A stretch of 64,000 bases of DNA from Caenorhabditis remanei (lineage: Eukaryota; Nematoda; Chromadorea; Rhabditida; Rhabditidae). Made by a program: the position numbers and the translations under genes. How positions within the stretch are numbered: position 1 is the first letter of the stretch; every line of letters starts with the position of its first letter. Below the pieces are notes generated by a model that searched no databases, had not been told where the DNA came from, and worked only from the letters and a program-made list of their open reading frames with translations. The stretch covers positions 4,092,001 to 4,156,000 of the forward strand of contig NC_071332.1 of the NCBI RefSeq assembly GCF_010183535.1, in the 5' to 3' direction. Below are positions 12,025-23,050 of the stretch, piece by piece.

Positions 12025-12540
12025 AAATTTTCAGCTCTATATTTTTGCAGTTGAAAGTTTTTTGATAGCAATTCTGAATTCTGATATATGAGCGTTTAAA
12101 AATAGGAAAAAAGTGGGAGAGACGCAGAGAAGCTAGAGTGTCTGGCATCTCTGCGTCTCCTCATTCTACGGCCTGACTTTGAGCGGTCACAACTCAAAAG
12201 CGTGAAGAGCTATCGAAAAATTGTCAACTACAAGTAATAGACATATGAACTTGATCTACACAACGAATATAATTTTGGGGCATTGATGAGTGATATATTT
12301 TGAGATAAAACATTTTAAAGACGCAAACAGTCATACATTTTCGTTTCTCTGGGTCTCTCTCCCTACCGCTAATTTCAAAGGCAAAAATAGAGTTCTAGAT
12401 TTGAAAAATTGGTAAATTTAAGATCTTTTCAAATCGGACATAAACTGGCCTTGTGACGGAACCTCAAACTTGGGCGATTTTTAGATGGTTTATCGTTAAA
12501 GACTAAGCCTAAAGGTTACCTAAGCCTAAGCCTACACCAC
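12025..12540. repeat. M1 MITE followed by the telomere-like repeat
   Basis: The M1 copy spans about 12025-12270. A partial GAGA-core fragment follows (12300-12370). Then comes the repeat with TCGGACATAAACTGGCCTTG and TAAGCCTAAGCCTA units at 12500-12535. It is a direct copy of the 9655-10050 arrangement. Confidence 0.8.
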
Positions 12541-13774
12541 TTTTTTGTTCTTTATTCAAATCTACAGTAACCAACTTTTTTCCCTTTACTCGACCACCAA
12601 ACAAAACCAACATAGAACTAAACTTTAAAAGTTCTCATCCCCATCTCATATCCATTTCTCTCTTTTTTCGAATGCCTATTAAAATTTTATGACCCCCCCC
12701 CCTCCTCATGTTTCATGCGTCAGAAACCATATTGTTCTCCTCTACTCCGATTCCCCTGCCACATCATTTTTCTTTAAATTTTTTCTTATGTTTGGCAAAA
12801 AGGAACCTATCCTCTTATTCCCATACTCAATAATATTATTCCACTTAACTACTCCTAGCATAACCACATTTTTTCGTGTGTTGACTGCAATTTTTCAGAA
12901 AAAGAGAAAAGCTGTTTATATCTCAAAGGAAAAAAAAGTTCGTCTAACTTTAATTGCTGTTTTATAATTCGATCTTTCTTTGAACTTTTTGTTTTTCTAG
13001 CTCATTTCCGTCCTCTTGCTCAATTTGTTTTGTCCAACTTGAGACGGGAAAACGATTACTGAGAAATTCAATTTCGAGGTGATATCCGTGTCTGACAAAC
13101 GGAAACGGATATGAACTAGGTTCGGGCCGGAAATAAGTTGGGTAAGGGGATGACGACATTTTAGGGAGTCGTGTTCAGTTTACGCTCTGAAAATTTTTTT
13201 AGTGTACGTCAAAGGGCAGTGACTCTTCACTGATTATCAGTTTGCTAAAAAAGTGTTGAAGCGGAAGCCATTGTGACTTAGTAAACAACATGACGAAAGG
13301 TTTCAGTCTTAGGAAAAAGGGGATTAGTGGAGAAATAGTGCGAACACAAAAGTAGAGTCCTCGGTTTGATCTACGTACCCTACGTGATAGGATACGTAAA
13401 GACATTCATACAGTATGGCAGTTCAAGGCGGTCCGAATAAACTTCACAAATCATAAACTGAACCGAAATCTAAAAATCGGAATGTAAGAACGAATTTCAA
13501 ATAAAGGATAGTGATGGTAATGGTAAAGGATAGCGAAGGCAAAGGATAGTGATGGAGAAGCTTAGTTCTCTGAATCTTCAGGTTGTGGTCTTGGAATTGG
13601 TCTCAGAATTTCAAATTTAAGAAATGAAGCGACTGTTTTCAAAATCTAAACTCAACTAATAAGATCCTATCTACCCTTCCACGCTTCCAAAAGTTTATAC
13701 CCTAGATCCTGAACTTTGAGTACAGGGGTTTGAATCCTTCAATCTGGATTCCTAACTGAGAACCTAAAATTCTA
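12541..13774. other. Intergenic DNA without a supported gene
   Basis: AT-rich sequence. A short tandem stretch of AAAGGATAGTGATGG words lies at about 13500-13560. No coding or RNA gene signal is recognised. Confidence 0.55.
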
Positions 13775-14737
13775 ACAAGGGAAGTACTCGAAGTGTCCTC
13801 TCTCAAACAACCCAAGAATTTGGTCCCTGGTACTTTCGAGGCTGTAGATTCCGAATCTGAAATAAAATTCTGCTAAATGTCTCTGTGAACCAAGTTATGA
13901 GCCGTCAAACTTTCCCTATGATTAAGCATTTTTTGCGTGACACGCGGTCTGCCGGAATGTCTACCCGAACATATCCTCCAATTTTCCAATCATCGGTGGT
14001 TCAGGGGTTGTGGGCGCGTCTTGTAGTCGAAAGGCTGTGGGTTCGTCTCCCTTGCAATGCAAAATTTTTTTCAATTTTTTATTGCATTTTTTGTGTTTTT
14101 TGGCTTTCTTCCCATTCAATAGATAGAACCCAGTGGCTTATGTACCATATTTTCCAGTTCTTGACGTAATAGTACAAAACTTGCAGAACATAAATGCATG
14201 AATAAAGTATGGAATGGAAAACAAACAAGTAATTGAAGAAAAAATTTCAACAAATTTTTCGAAAATTTTTCGCAGTCACTTGGTGGAGAAAAGTGGAGTT
14301 GGGACTCAAAAAAAAGTTGTTGCTTTCATTTGCTAAATCGCTTGATTTTGATCACATCTTCACCGAGTGCATAAACAAATTACTGAAAAACCATCTGGGA
14401 GCCAGATATGGAGCCACAAAAAATGCAATAAAAAATTGAAAAAAATTTTGCATTGCAAGGGAGACGAACCCACAGCCTTTCGACTACAAGACGCGCCCAC
14501 AACCCCTGAACCACCGATGATTGGAAAATTGGAGGATATGTTCGGGTAGACATTCCGGCAGACCGCGTGTCACGCAAAAAATGCTTAATCATAGGGAAAG
14601 TTTGACGGCTCATAACTTGGTTCACAGAGACATTTAGCAGAATTTTATTTCAGATTCGGAATCTACAGCCTCGAAAGTACCAGGGACCAAATTCTTGAGT
14701 TGTTTGAGAGAGGACACTTCGAGTACTTCCCTTGTAA
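13775..14737. mobile_element. Foldback element with tRNA-like segment in each arm
   Basis: The arms 13775-14110 and about 14400-14737 are near-identical inverted copies around a centre near 14255. Each arm carries a stretch (13990-14062 and its mirror 14448-14520) starting CATCGGTGGTTCAGGGGT and ending GTGGGTTCGTCTCCCTTGCA. These resemble the A-box region and T-arm/B-box of a tRNA-Gly-like gene, but the anticodon arm does not fold as a normal tRNA. The element is non-coding and appears nonautonomous. Confidence 0.8.
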
Positions 14738-15249
14738 GTTCATGAACTTTTAACTCAACTCTATGAATAAATAATTCATTTTGAACCCTCAATTCTTCAT
14801 CTAAAACCTCCTGATCTTTAAATCATGGGTTCTCCACAGCCACCACTAAGACCCCTCTTTTAAATCCTGTGCCAAGGTTCCTGATTCTGAACTCAGGACT
14901 CAGGGATTCAGAATCTATGGCTGTGTGCTCCGACAGAATACATAGATCCTCTATCCCTTTTCTTTTTACTACTTGACCATCTCCGGAAATGTTGCTTACT
15001 TCCCGTCCTAATTGACCTGATTACATTGTATATCTCATCTTAAGAAGCTTCTTATTATAGTTTTTTTGTTGCTGCATATACTGACATCATAGCCTAAAAC
15101 GAAACATGTGGTCCCTTTCATTTTATATTTATAGAGGTGGTCTCGTTTATTTTGAGAACAATTTTCTAATTTTAGAACAGGTTACTTTAACTTTAGAACG
15201 TTTTCCTGAAGTCTGGAACTACTTAATTTTTATAAAATTTTATTTTTTG

Positions 15250-15525
15250 AATAGCTCACATCTAGACCTCCAATTTTGTAGTTGACCATTTTTTAATAGT
15301 TTTTGAATATTTTGAGATATGAGCCTTTAAACCCAGACGTCTTTAAAGGAAGAGAAAGGAGGGAGCGCAGAGAAGCGAGAGTGTCTGAATCCTCTGCGTC
15401 TCTCTACAGGCCTCGTCGTTAGACAACCGATCTTTAAACGCTCATATCTCAAAAGCGTGAATAGCTATCAAAAAGTTGTCAACTACAAAAATGTTGTCCT
15501 AGCTTTGATCTACACAATGAATATA
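15250..15525. repeat. M1 MITE inside the larger inverted-repeat element
   Basis: Both arms and the GGAGCGCAGAGAAGCGAGAG core are present; the right arm ends at CAACTACAAAAATG. Confidence 0.88.
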
Positions 15526-16424
15526 AATTTGGAGTGGTAAAATAATAGGAGCGGGCGTGGCACATCTTCAAAGTTTGGCAGTTTGGCAGCTTTCACCGTT
15601 TTCAGTGATTCGCAAGAACGATGGCGTTTCAACAACTTTTTGCTTTTTTTTGTTGATTCTTGACTTACATACATTGTTTTTTGTTGTAGGCCGTCTTGTT
15701 TTCTCAAAAAGTTTTCTTTTCCTAAAGTTCAAAGATGTTCTCCTCACGAGTAGTGCTCGGAATTTCTAATTTCTAAAACTAAACCCGAGTATTCATTGGT
15801 TCAAAGACAGATATCAGAATTTGTTTCTAACTTTTTGACAAAAAATGATAAAAAACAATGATGACGCGTTGTTTTGACGAGCACAAGCGGTTATGAGGGG
15901 CAGAAAAAAAAAGGAAAAATGAGAAGGAATATGCAAATGACATAAGGAGATGGAAAGACTAAATGTGCAATTGACAACTAACATAATGAGGGAAAAATGA
16001 ATCAACTTTTTGTCTGTCCCCCCTCCCACTCAATTTGGACCCCCGGCCTTCTCATCAGTTAGTTCTCGAGTAATTGAGTCACTTACTGGAACTAGAAAAG
16101 AGAAAAAAACGGGGAAAACACATTTGGTTGGAATGGAATTACCCTGTTTTGATCTCCCTTCCTGGCGAACATAAAATGTGAAAATTGCTGTTAAAAATTC
16201 CCGTTTTTTCTTAGAACGCCATAAAAATGAGTAATTGAGTTGTTCTATTACACTTTACCTTTGTTAGAGATCGCTATGAATATTAAATTTCTATTCTTTC
16301 CTATATATAAAAAAAGAACCGCATGTTCCAGTGATGTTAGAATAAGAAAATGTTCTCTCGTCATCTGTAGAAGTTTGACAGATTGTCCTGATTTTAATTG
16401 ATGTCTAAAGTGTTCAAAATTATA

Positions 16425-16700
16425 TAGGTTGTGTAGATCAAACCTAGTGCTTCATTTTTGTAGTTGCCAACTTTTTGATAGCTATTCACGTTTTTCAGTT
16501 ATGAGCCTTCAAACATAGCAATTATTGAGCGGGCGAGAGAGTGTGCGAAAAGAGGAGGGTGTCTAGCTGCTCTGCGTCTCCCCTCTCTCGCTTCCTATGG
16601 CCGGATAGGTTGCAGTCCTTAAAGATTCATATCTCAAAAGCGTGAGAAGCTATCAAAAAGTAGTCAACTACAAAATTAAAGGTCTAGATATGAGCTATTC
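16425..16700. repeat. M1 MITE inside the larger inverted-repeat element
   Basis: Starts at GTAGATCAAACCTAGTGCTT and ends after CAACTACAAAATTAAAGGTC. The core is diverged (GCGGGCGAGAGAGTGTGCG). Confidence 0.85.
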
Positions 16701-17185
16701 AAATAATATAATTTCATAAAAATTTAGTAATTCCAGACTTCAGGGAAAAGCTTCAAAGCAAGACGATTTTTCGGTTAAAAATGAAGTATAAAATGAAAGG
16801 AACCACAAGTTTCGTTTTAGGCAATGATGTCAGTTAATGCAGCAACAAAAAGCTATAATAAGAAGCTTCTTAAAATGAGATATACAATGTAATCAGGTCA
16901 ATTAGGACGGCGCTGAAAACGCTTCCGGAATGGTAAAGTAGTGAAAAGAAAAGGGATAGAGGATCTATGTATTCAGTCTGAGCAAATAGCCGTAGTATAT
17001 TCTGGAGACATTTTATACATATATGCACTTTACGCGCTAGATTCTGAATCTGTGAGCCAAAATACATGAGCACCGTCAGACTGATCATAGGTCTCAGGCG
17101 GGATTTAGTGCAATTTTCCAATGGTTTTTGGTTAATCTGTGTGTCCAGGCAGCCGGATGTCCAAATAACATCAAAATACAAAAAA

Positions 17186-17262
17186 CAAAAAAAGTTTGAC
17201 CCCAGGTGGGGATCGAACCCCGGTAGATTTCGTGCAGTGGTGGCGGTGTCTACATTCACTGG
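17186..17262 (-). repeat. tRNA-derived B-box-like sequence
   Basis: Read on the minus strand, GGGGTTCGATCCCCACCTGG at 17200-17219 matches a T-arm with B box. The upstream half (CCACTGCACGAAATCTACC) does not form the D and anticodon arms of a functional tRNA. It is probably a tRNA-derived repeat remnant. Confidence 0.5.
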
Positions 17263-17299
17263 GGAACACGAGGGTTTTTGACGGAAAGCGCGGTATTTA

Positions 17300-20007
17300 G
17301 AGCATTTTTCGGGTTCTTAGGGGTGCAGTTTAGGAGGATTGAGGGATTTTAGAAAATTCAGAGTGCAAAAAACTTTGAGATTTGGCTCTAGGCCGTTAGT
17401 CTCGACCCTAAACCAGGCTCCGGTACCCTATCTCCAAAATTCTAGCTTCTAAGCTCCGCCCCTTCCTCAGAACCCATTTCGTCACCTAAAAATAGCCAAA
17501 AAAGTTGCCATTAAAGTTGTAAATACACCAATCAACTAGTCTTTGAACACCCTTAGTAGATTAACGAGCCCTTATTTGTCTGAATTCTCTAAAATGGGCG
17601 GCGCCAAAAGCTAATGGTCACTGATGACGAATGGAGACACAAAACACACAGAGAGATATGTGAATACATCATAACAAGAAAAAGCGACTTTTCGTATAAA
17701 AAGAAAGAAAAGAAAAGAAAAAAGGTGCTCGGCGAGCAAAACAATATCTGGATGAAAGTGAAATAGATTGGTAGGAAGGTAGTAGTAATCAGATGAAGGG
17801 AGAGACAACTGACACCAATTCACACGTCTGCGTCTAAAGTACACGTGTCTAGAACATGATATGTTATCATTGAAAGCTGAAAGACTTGAACACATTTTTG
17901 TTGCTCAAAAAGATAATCCTTGGCGTCATATGGAGAGGAAATTTGAATAGGGATTATGAAAAGGAGGAAACTGCTGATGGGGCGGGGCTTAGGCGCTTTT
18001 TGCAAGAGCTTTTCTTTGTAGCCATAGAAAATATATGAATGTGAGAAGAAGGAGCTCTTTTCAAATAATTAGAGACCGTGTCATGTTCACACGCTTTTCA
18101 AAAAACTTCAAAAAATAAAAAATTGACAAGAACTCGAGGGCCTCCTAGTGTTTACACTTTTGTTGAGAGAAAACAACTTGAGCGGTGAACGAAAGAAAGA
18201 AACACAACGGATCGGGGAGGTTTGGTCTTTGGAGAAGGTTTTAAACAGACTTGCAACGGGCCGGGCTAGGTTGGGCCGAAAAATCAACAAAAAACGGCCC
18301 AGTCCGCCCGGAAATTCAGTGCTGAAAAAATTTTTTTCGAAATATTTCCGATTTTTGTTGAAAAAAAATTCTCTAGACTGATTTTTTGTAGTTTTCAAAG
18401 GTTTTTGAGGGAAATACATGTAAAAAAATATGGAAAATTTACGGGTTTCACGGATTTTCGGGTTTTTACGTTTTAAAGTTATCAATGATGGTGTGTTGAC
18501 CTTTTAGAAATTCGAAAATTCTATCATTTTGATATCCGTAAAATTAAAAATTGTGTATTTGTTAATTGAGTATTTATAAAATGGGTCACGAAGACGTGTG
18601 GATTCTGAATCCGTTTGGAATTTTGAGTCAAACGTTAAATGAAGCGAAATGTCGGGCTTTTAGACAAAAGCGTGGATCGAAATTAGGAAAACATTGCAAA
18701 ACTTCAACATGGATTCTAAATCCTCGCGTCTTCTGCATTCTACTGAAAAGCTGAAGACTTGAGGATTCTGAATCCGTTTTCAAATTTTGGATAGAGGGGG
18801 ATGAACCAAGTTATGAAGTTTTCTAACAAAAAAACCTGAAATTTTGACTGAAAATTGAAAATTCCGTGTCCTAAAAATACTTTGTCTGAAGGAAAAGTTG
18901 TTTTAATAGAAAGTTAAAACCATCAGGATTCAAAATCTGGTTTCGAAATATTTCTATGTCAAAAATCCACAAAAATCTCAATCTAGGTAAAAATGATCAT
19001 GTATCTCGGCTCTAACCCGACCTGCCAAAAACTATTTAAACAGATTCAGAATCCTCACGTCTTCAGCTTTTCAGTCATATTGTAAGGTATTCGGATGAAT
19101 CCCTTAGGCCTGCTCGGCTCTTTGTCTAAAGCCCACAGTTGTTTCACCAAATTTGACACTTTCAGAAGTCAATAATTTCGCGTCGAAACTGCTCGCCTCC
19201 GCTCACAGTCTCGTCGCCACAATTCCTAGGCCTGCAACTGTCATCGCCGCCGTCGTCGTGTCTGCTGCCTCTCTCGTCGCCAACGCTCTCTCGCCGCCAC
19301 CGCCACAACGACACTCCGCCACCACGAGGACTGTTTGACCTGGCGCTCAACCGCCATGGCGCCAACCTATGGATTTACTAACTCCGCCCCCTTTTCACCA
19401 CTATATAAGCTGAGAATTCCCTTTCTCTTGGCAGTTCTTACGGGTGAACTTGCACCAGTCCCTCTTTCTCCATGTAACTTGTTTTAACCCATTCTCTTGT
19501 AACATTTGAGTAACTAATAAACTAGTAGTTGAGTATAAAAGTCTTGCGTTGCTTACTATATGTACAAAACTTATGCGAACTACGCATACCTCTAGATCCC
19601 ACTCTTTCTACGTCAGCGGCAAGCACCATACTGTAACCTTGAAATCAAAATCCCTGATGCGTACTTTCTTATTAAAACTCATTAAAATCAGCTATAGATG
19701 CGTGAAAAATGATCATAGTGTGTATACGTAGTCATATCTTTGCAAACTGAAATTTGTTTTAGAAAACTGAAAAAAAGGGGACTGTGAAAACAAAAAATGT
19801 TGGCAAACGGAATATATAAGTGTGAAAACTTATCATTCGAGAAATGAGATAGCTAGATGTTCCCCGTAGAAAGAGAAAAAGAAACATTCCATCGGAAATT
19901 TTTTCCAAATAAAAGAAACAAATAATGATATGAAAAAAAATCACATGCCACCATATCAGATCATACGTTCATTATGTTCATATCTTCTATTTTTTTTTGT
20001 TTTCGGG
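17300..20007. other. Intergenic repeat-rich DNA
   Basis: No supported gene. From 18580 to 19070 there are at least four copies of the dispersed GATTCTGAATCCG motif (18600, 18712, 18764, and inverted near 19030), often with CTGAAGAC next to it. At 19335-19560 there is an LTR-like stretch, annotated separately. A GC-rich run (19170-19330) is open on both strands but has no protein signature. Confidence 0.55.
19335..19560 (+). mobile_element. Possible solo LTR or promoter fragment of a retroelement
   Basis: It begins TGTTTGACCTGGCGC, then has a TATA box (CTATATAAG near 19403) and a polyadenylation signal (AATAAA near 19516), ending near TTGCGTTGCTTACTA. TATA, transcribed region and poly(A) signal within about 225 bp is the layout of a short LTR. 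I could not find a target-site duplication or a second LTR, so the call is tentative. Confidence 0.3.
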
Positions 20008-20440
20008 TAGATCAAATCTTTTTTATAGGTTTCAAGATATGCGCCTTTGAAGAAAGATTCTTAAGGGGATTGACTGAGAGAGCGCAGAGAAGCGAGAGTG
20101 TCTGACTTCTCTGCGTCTCTTCTTCTCACTGAGTAATTTTGAGCGACCGTATCTCAAAGGTGTGAAGAGCTATCGAAAAGCTGTCAACTACAAACATGAA
20201 GATCTAAATCTGAATAATATTTTTGTAGTTGACAACTTTTTGATAACTTTGCAAGCTTTCGAGATATGCCAGTTTGAAGATAAGTTGTTTTACAGCAGAG
20301 ACGCAGACAGTCAGACACTCTAGCTTCTCTGCGTCTCACTCTCTCGCCTCTCGGCAGGCCATTTTCAAAGTCCCATATCTCAAAAGCATAAAGAGCTATC
20401 AAAAAGTTGTCATCTGCAAAAATGAAGAAATATGTTTGAT
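20008..20440. repeat. Two adjacent M1 MITEs
   Basis: The copies meet near 20210-20220 (AACTACAAACATGAAGATCT then TTTTTGTAGTTGACAAC). Core sequences GAGCGCAGAGAAGCGAGAGT and GAGACGCAGACAGTCAGACA are present. Confidence 0.88.
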
Positions 20441-21350
20441 CTACAATTCCCATATGAGAATTTGCAATTTGCATAACATCTAACACTCAATTTCACCACA
20501 GAGCAAAGGCTAAATTGAATTGCAAAATTTTAATATCTATCCGACATTTCTCATATGAAAGTTTCGGTGTAAAACTAAAGGAGAGAACTTTGCTCTCTCA
20601 CTCTCCCTTGCTACCCAACAATTATATGTATTCCGCCTCGCGCAACTCTCTTGAGAATGTCAAAAACTTTTATTCTCTCTCTCCCTATTTTACTTCAGTT
20701 GTTCAGAGATTACTCACTAAATTTGTACTCCTATTTGGACTAGAAAGAAAAACTTCAAAGAATGAAGAAAATGGGTAAAGAACGGGATGTAACCCTTCTG
20801 CCTTAATTAAATATGTGCATATTTTTTGAAAAGTTTTTGAAATTTCAGAACAAAGAAATGGCACAACATAAAGTGCGTTACAGTATACATTTCTGAAAAT
20901 CTGAAAATCCCAAAAGGATTCTTCAACACACAAAAAGAACTGAAAAGGTCAGTGAGCACAGGAAGAACAAGAATAGAAAATATGGACCCGACGACGCAAA
21001 GTGGCGATGAAAAGCAACGGGCCAACGGATGCGGAAAACGGGAAGAAGAGGAGAGAGAGAGTGTGTGATGAGGAGAGACACAGAGAAATGGTTAATCCAC
21101 TTTTCGAGAGAAAAGACGAGGGGGGGGGCTCCGGATGATTTGTAGTGGTCAAGTTGTGTAGGAGATGGAACGTGACAAGTGGGAAAAGACTTTTGATATT
21201 GTATATGGAGGTGATTGGGTATAAATGGGCAATGGAGGCAAGAAGATTCTGAATCTGCTTACAGAAAGTATGAAAATGATCACTCAAATATCACTGTGGT
21301 GAGGTGAACTAGAAAATTTTTGTGTCAAGGAACTTTTAAAATATAACACG
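20441..21350. other. Intergenic DNA without a supported gene
   Basis: AT-rich, with purine-rich tracts at 21040-21130 including a G run. No coding, RNA or repeat family is recognised. Confidence 0.55.
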
Positions 21351-21542
21351 GGAACCAGAGTTGTCCGGATTCCGGATTCCGAAATTCCGGGTTTTTTGGC
21401 ATTCCGATTCCGGATTCCGGATTCCGGATTTCGAAAATTGGATTCCGGTTCGGGATTCCGTATTCCGGAAAATGTAAAATCTCATTCCGGTTCCGGATTC
21501 CGGATTCCGCAAACTGAAAAATGGCATTCCGTACAACTCTAC
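21348..21542. repeat. ATTCCGG satellite bracketed by AGAGTTG / CAACTCT
   Basis: Degenerate tandem ATTCCGG units (with spacers) fill 21358-21530. The block starts at CAGAGTTGTCCGG (21349) and ends at CCGTACAACTCTACC (21541), so AGAGTTGT and ACAACTCT form short terminal inverted repeats. A similar bracket surrounds a different satellite at 25722-25858. Confidence 0.8.
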
Positions 21543-21569
21543 CGGGAACCGAAATCGAGATGATTGGAA

Positions 21570-22215
21570 AGGGTAAGACGTCAGGATTCAAGACTGTGGT
21601 AGAAAATTAGGTTGGATAGAAATTTCAGATTTAGTCTGAAATCTGTCCTTGACTAAAATTGGCTTAAATTCTTGCTGAGCAATATGAGATTTTGACTCAA
21701 AATATTCAACCGACTGAAACTTAGACTCTTAAATTGTGGTAGAAAGTTGGGTTGAATTGAAATTTTCAGAGGGAATTTTATATAGCCAGAAAGGTGAAGA
21801 CGTCAGGATTCTGAATCTGCTTGCAAAATTTTTCTAGGAAGCGTTCTTGATGAGATACGTGACCTTCCGTTTGAGAATGCCATACAAGTGGAAATATAGT
21901 TGGCTAAACGGTGGTCAAGACATGGACAGGTTTAAGTTTTCTGAAAGATATTTTATGTTATCAAAAAGCTAAAAACCCGAGAATTCTGAATTTCTATTCA
22001 AAATTTTTCTAGGACCTGTTCTTGCTGAGCTATTTGAGATTTTGGCTCAACGTGTTAAACTGACTGAAATTCATATTGTTAGGCTGTGGTTGAAAATTGT
22101 ATTGCTCTGGAATTTTCAAAATATATGTAGTATTTTCCGGAAGCTGAAGACGTCAGGCATCTGAATCTGTATTCAAAATTTTTCTGGGATGAAATTGAAC
22201 CGAGATACACTACTT
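21570..22215. repeat. Degenerate direct repeats of about 190-200 bp with GATTCTGAATCTG motif
   Basis: Three imperfect units near 21570-21790, 21790-22000 and 22000-22190 share CTGAAGACGTCAGG(A/C)(T/A)TCTGAATCTG, CAAAATTTTTCT(A/G)GGA and GAGAT(A/T) words. They belong to the same dispersed family as 18580-19070 and 32935-34400. Confidence 0.7.
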
Positions 22216-22784
22216 TGAACAAAAAACTCAATGGTCTTTTTCCTAAGTCGCGCTACTTTTTTTGTTGTTTTGTTGATACACATACGTTGTGACGCTCCGG
22301 GAGATTACAGAATCCAGAAATCTTAAAGGATTTGGATTAACCTTATTAGTATAATCGCAAACTAAGGTTTCCAGAGAGGAATAGATTATAGTGCTGGATT
22401 TTTTTTTGCATTGATGTTTGTACATAATGGAAAAGTCTAGTCGATAGTTTAGGGACAAGCGTTTTTTTCTTTTTTTATTGAAAAAATTGAAACTTTGCGT
22501 GGGGAATAGATAAAAGTGCATAATGATGTCAGCATTTTATTATTTTATATGGGAACGAGAGCTCAGGTGGCTGGCATTGTTCCAATTGTTACTGGGTTTA
22601 TTTAACTTTAACAAAAATCTATTTTCGTTTCGATGTGTCAACTTTTTGGCTATTGAAACTTATCCCAGAGAGCAAATAGAGGATCCGACAGGTTTAATAT
22701 TACCGGTAGCGGGAAATAACAAAAAAAACTTGGTACAGACTTTTCAGGGACAAGAATGAACCGAGATACACGGGTATTAATTGA

Positions 22785-23050
22785 AAAAATTACAGTAAAT
22801 CTACACTGAACCCAGTAAATCGACACTGAACCCAGTAAATCGATTCAGATTTCTCGTAAATCTACAGAGCCCAGTAAATCGACACTAACCTCTGTAAACC
22901 AAAACTAACATCCCGTAAATCCACACTAACCTCTGTAAACCTAAACTGAGACCACGTAAATTCAAACTTACTCGCAGTAAATCCACATTAACCTCTGTAA
23001 ACCGAAACTAACATCCCGTAAAGAACAGGTACTCCCGTAAATCCACACGC
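22785..23050. repeat. Minisatellite of CCGTAAATC(C/T)ACACTAACC units
   Basis: About ten degenerate units of 22-35 bp share the half-units (C/A)(C/A)GTAAATC and ACACT(A/G)A(A/C)C, alternating with CTCTGTAAACC. The array is not coding. Confidence 0.85.

Larger units (their letters stand above)
14930..16983. mobile_element. Inverted-repeat element with arms of about 190 bp
   Basis: 14930-15125 and 16790-16983 are inverted copies. The shared words include GACCTGATTACATTGTATAT, AAGAAGCTTCTTATTATAG and the GGATCTATGTATTC end. The 1.66-kb interior has no supported ORF. It holds two M1 MITEs (15250-15525 and 16425-16700) and plain AT-rich sequence, so this may be an old transposon that has lost its genes. 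Confidence 0.7.

Noticed and set aside
13885..14169. 94-codon frame, with an 81-codon near-copy on the other strand at 14380-14625.
   Set aside because: The protein pair is produced by the arms of a foldback element; the frames enter AT-rich spacer and have no protein family signature.
17186..17262. Functional tRNA gene on the minus strand.
   Set aside because: Only the T-arm/B box is convincing; D and anticodon arms do not form.
19153..19338. Alanine/valine-rich 61-codon frame.
   Set aside because: GC-rich stretch open on both strands; no start context or downstream exons. Possibly a retroelement remnant next to the LTR-like sequence.
22785..23050. CRISPR-like array.
   Set aside because: The repeat units themselves vary and spacers are not unique; the genome is eukaryotic. 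It is a minisatellite.
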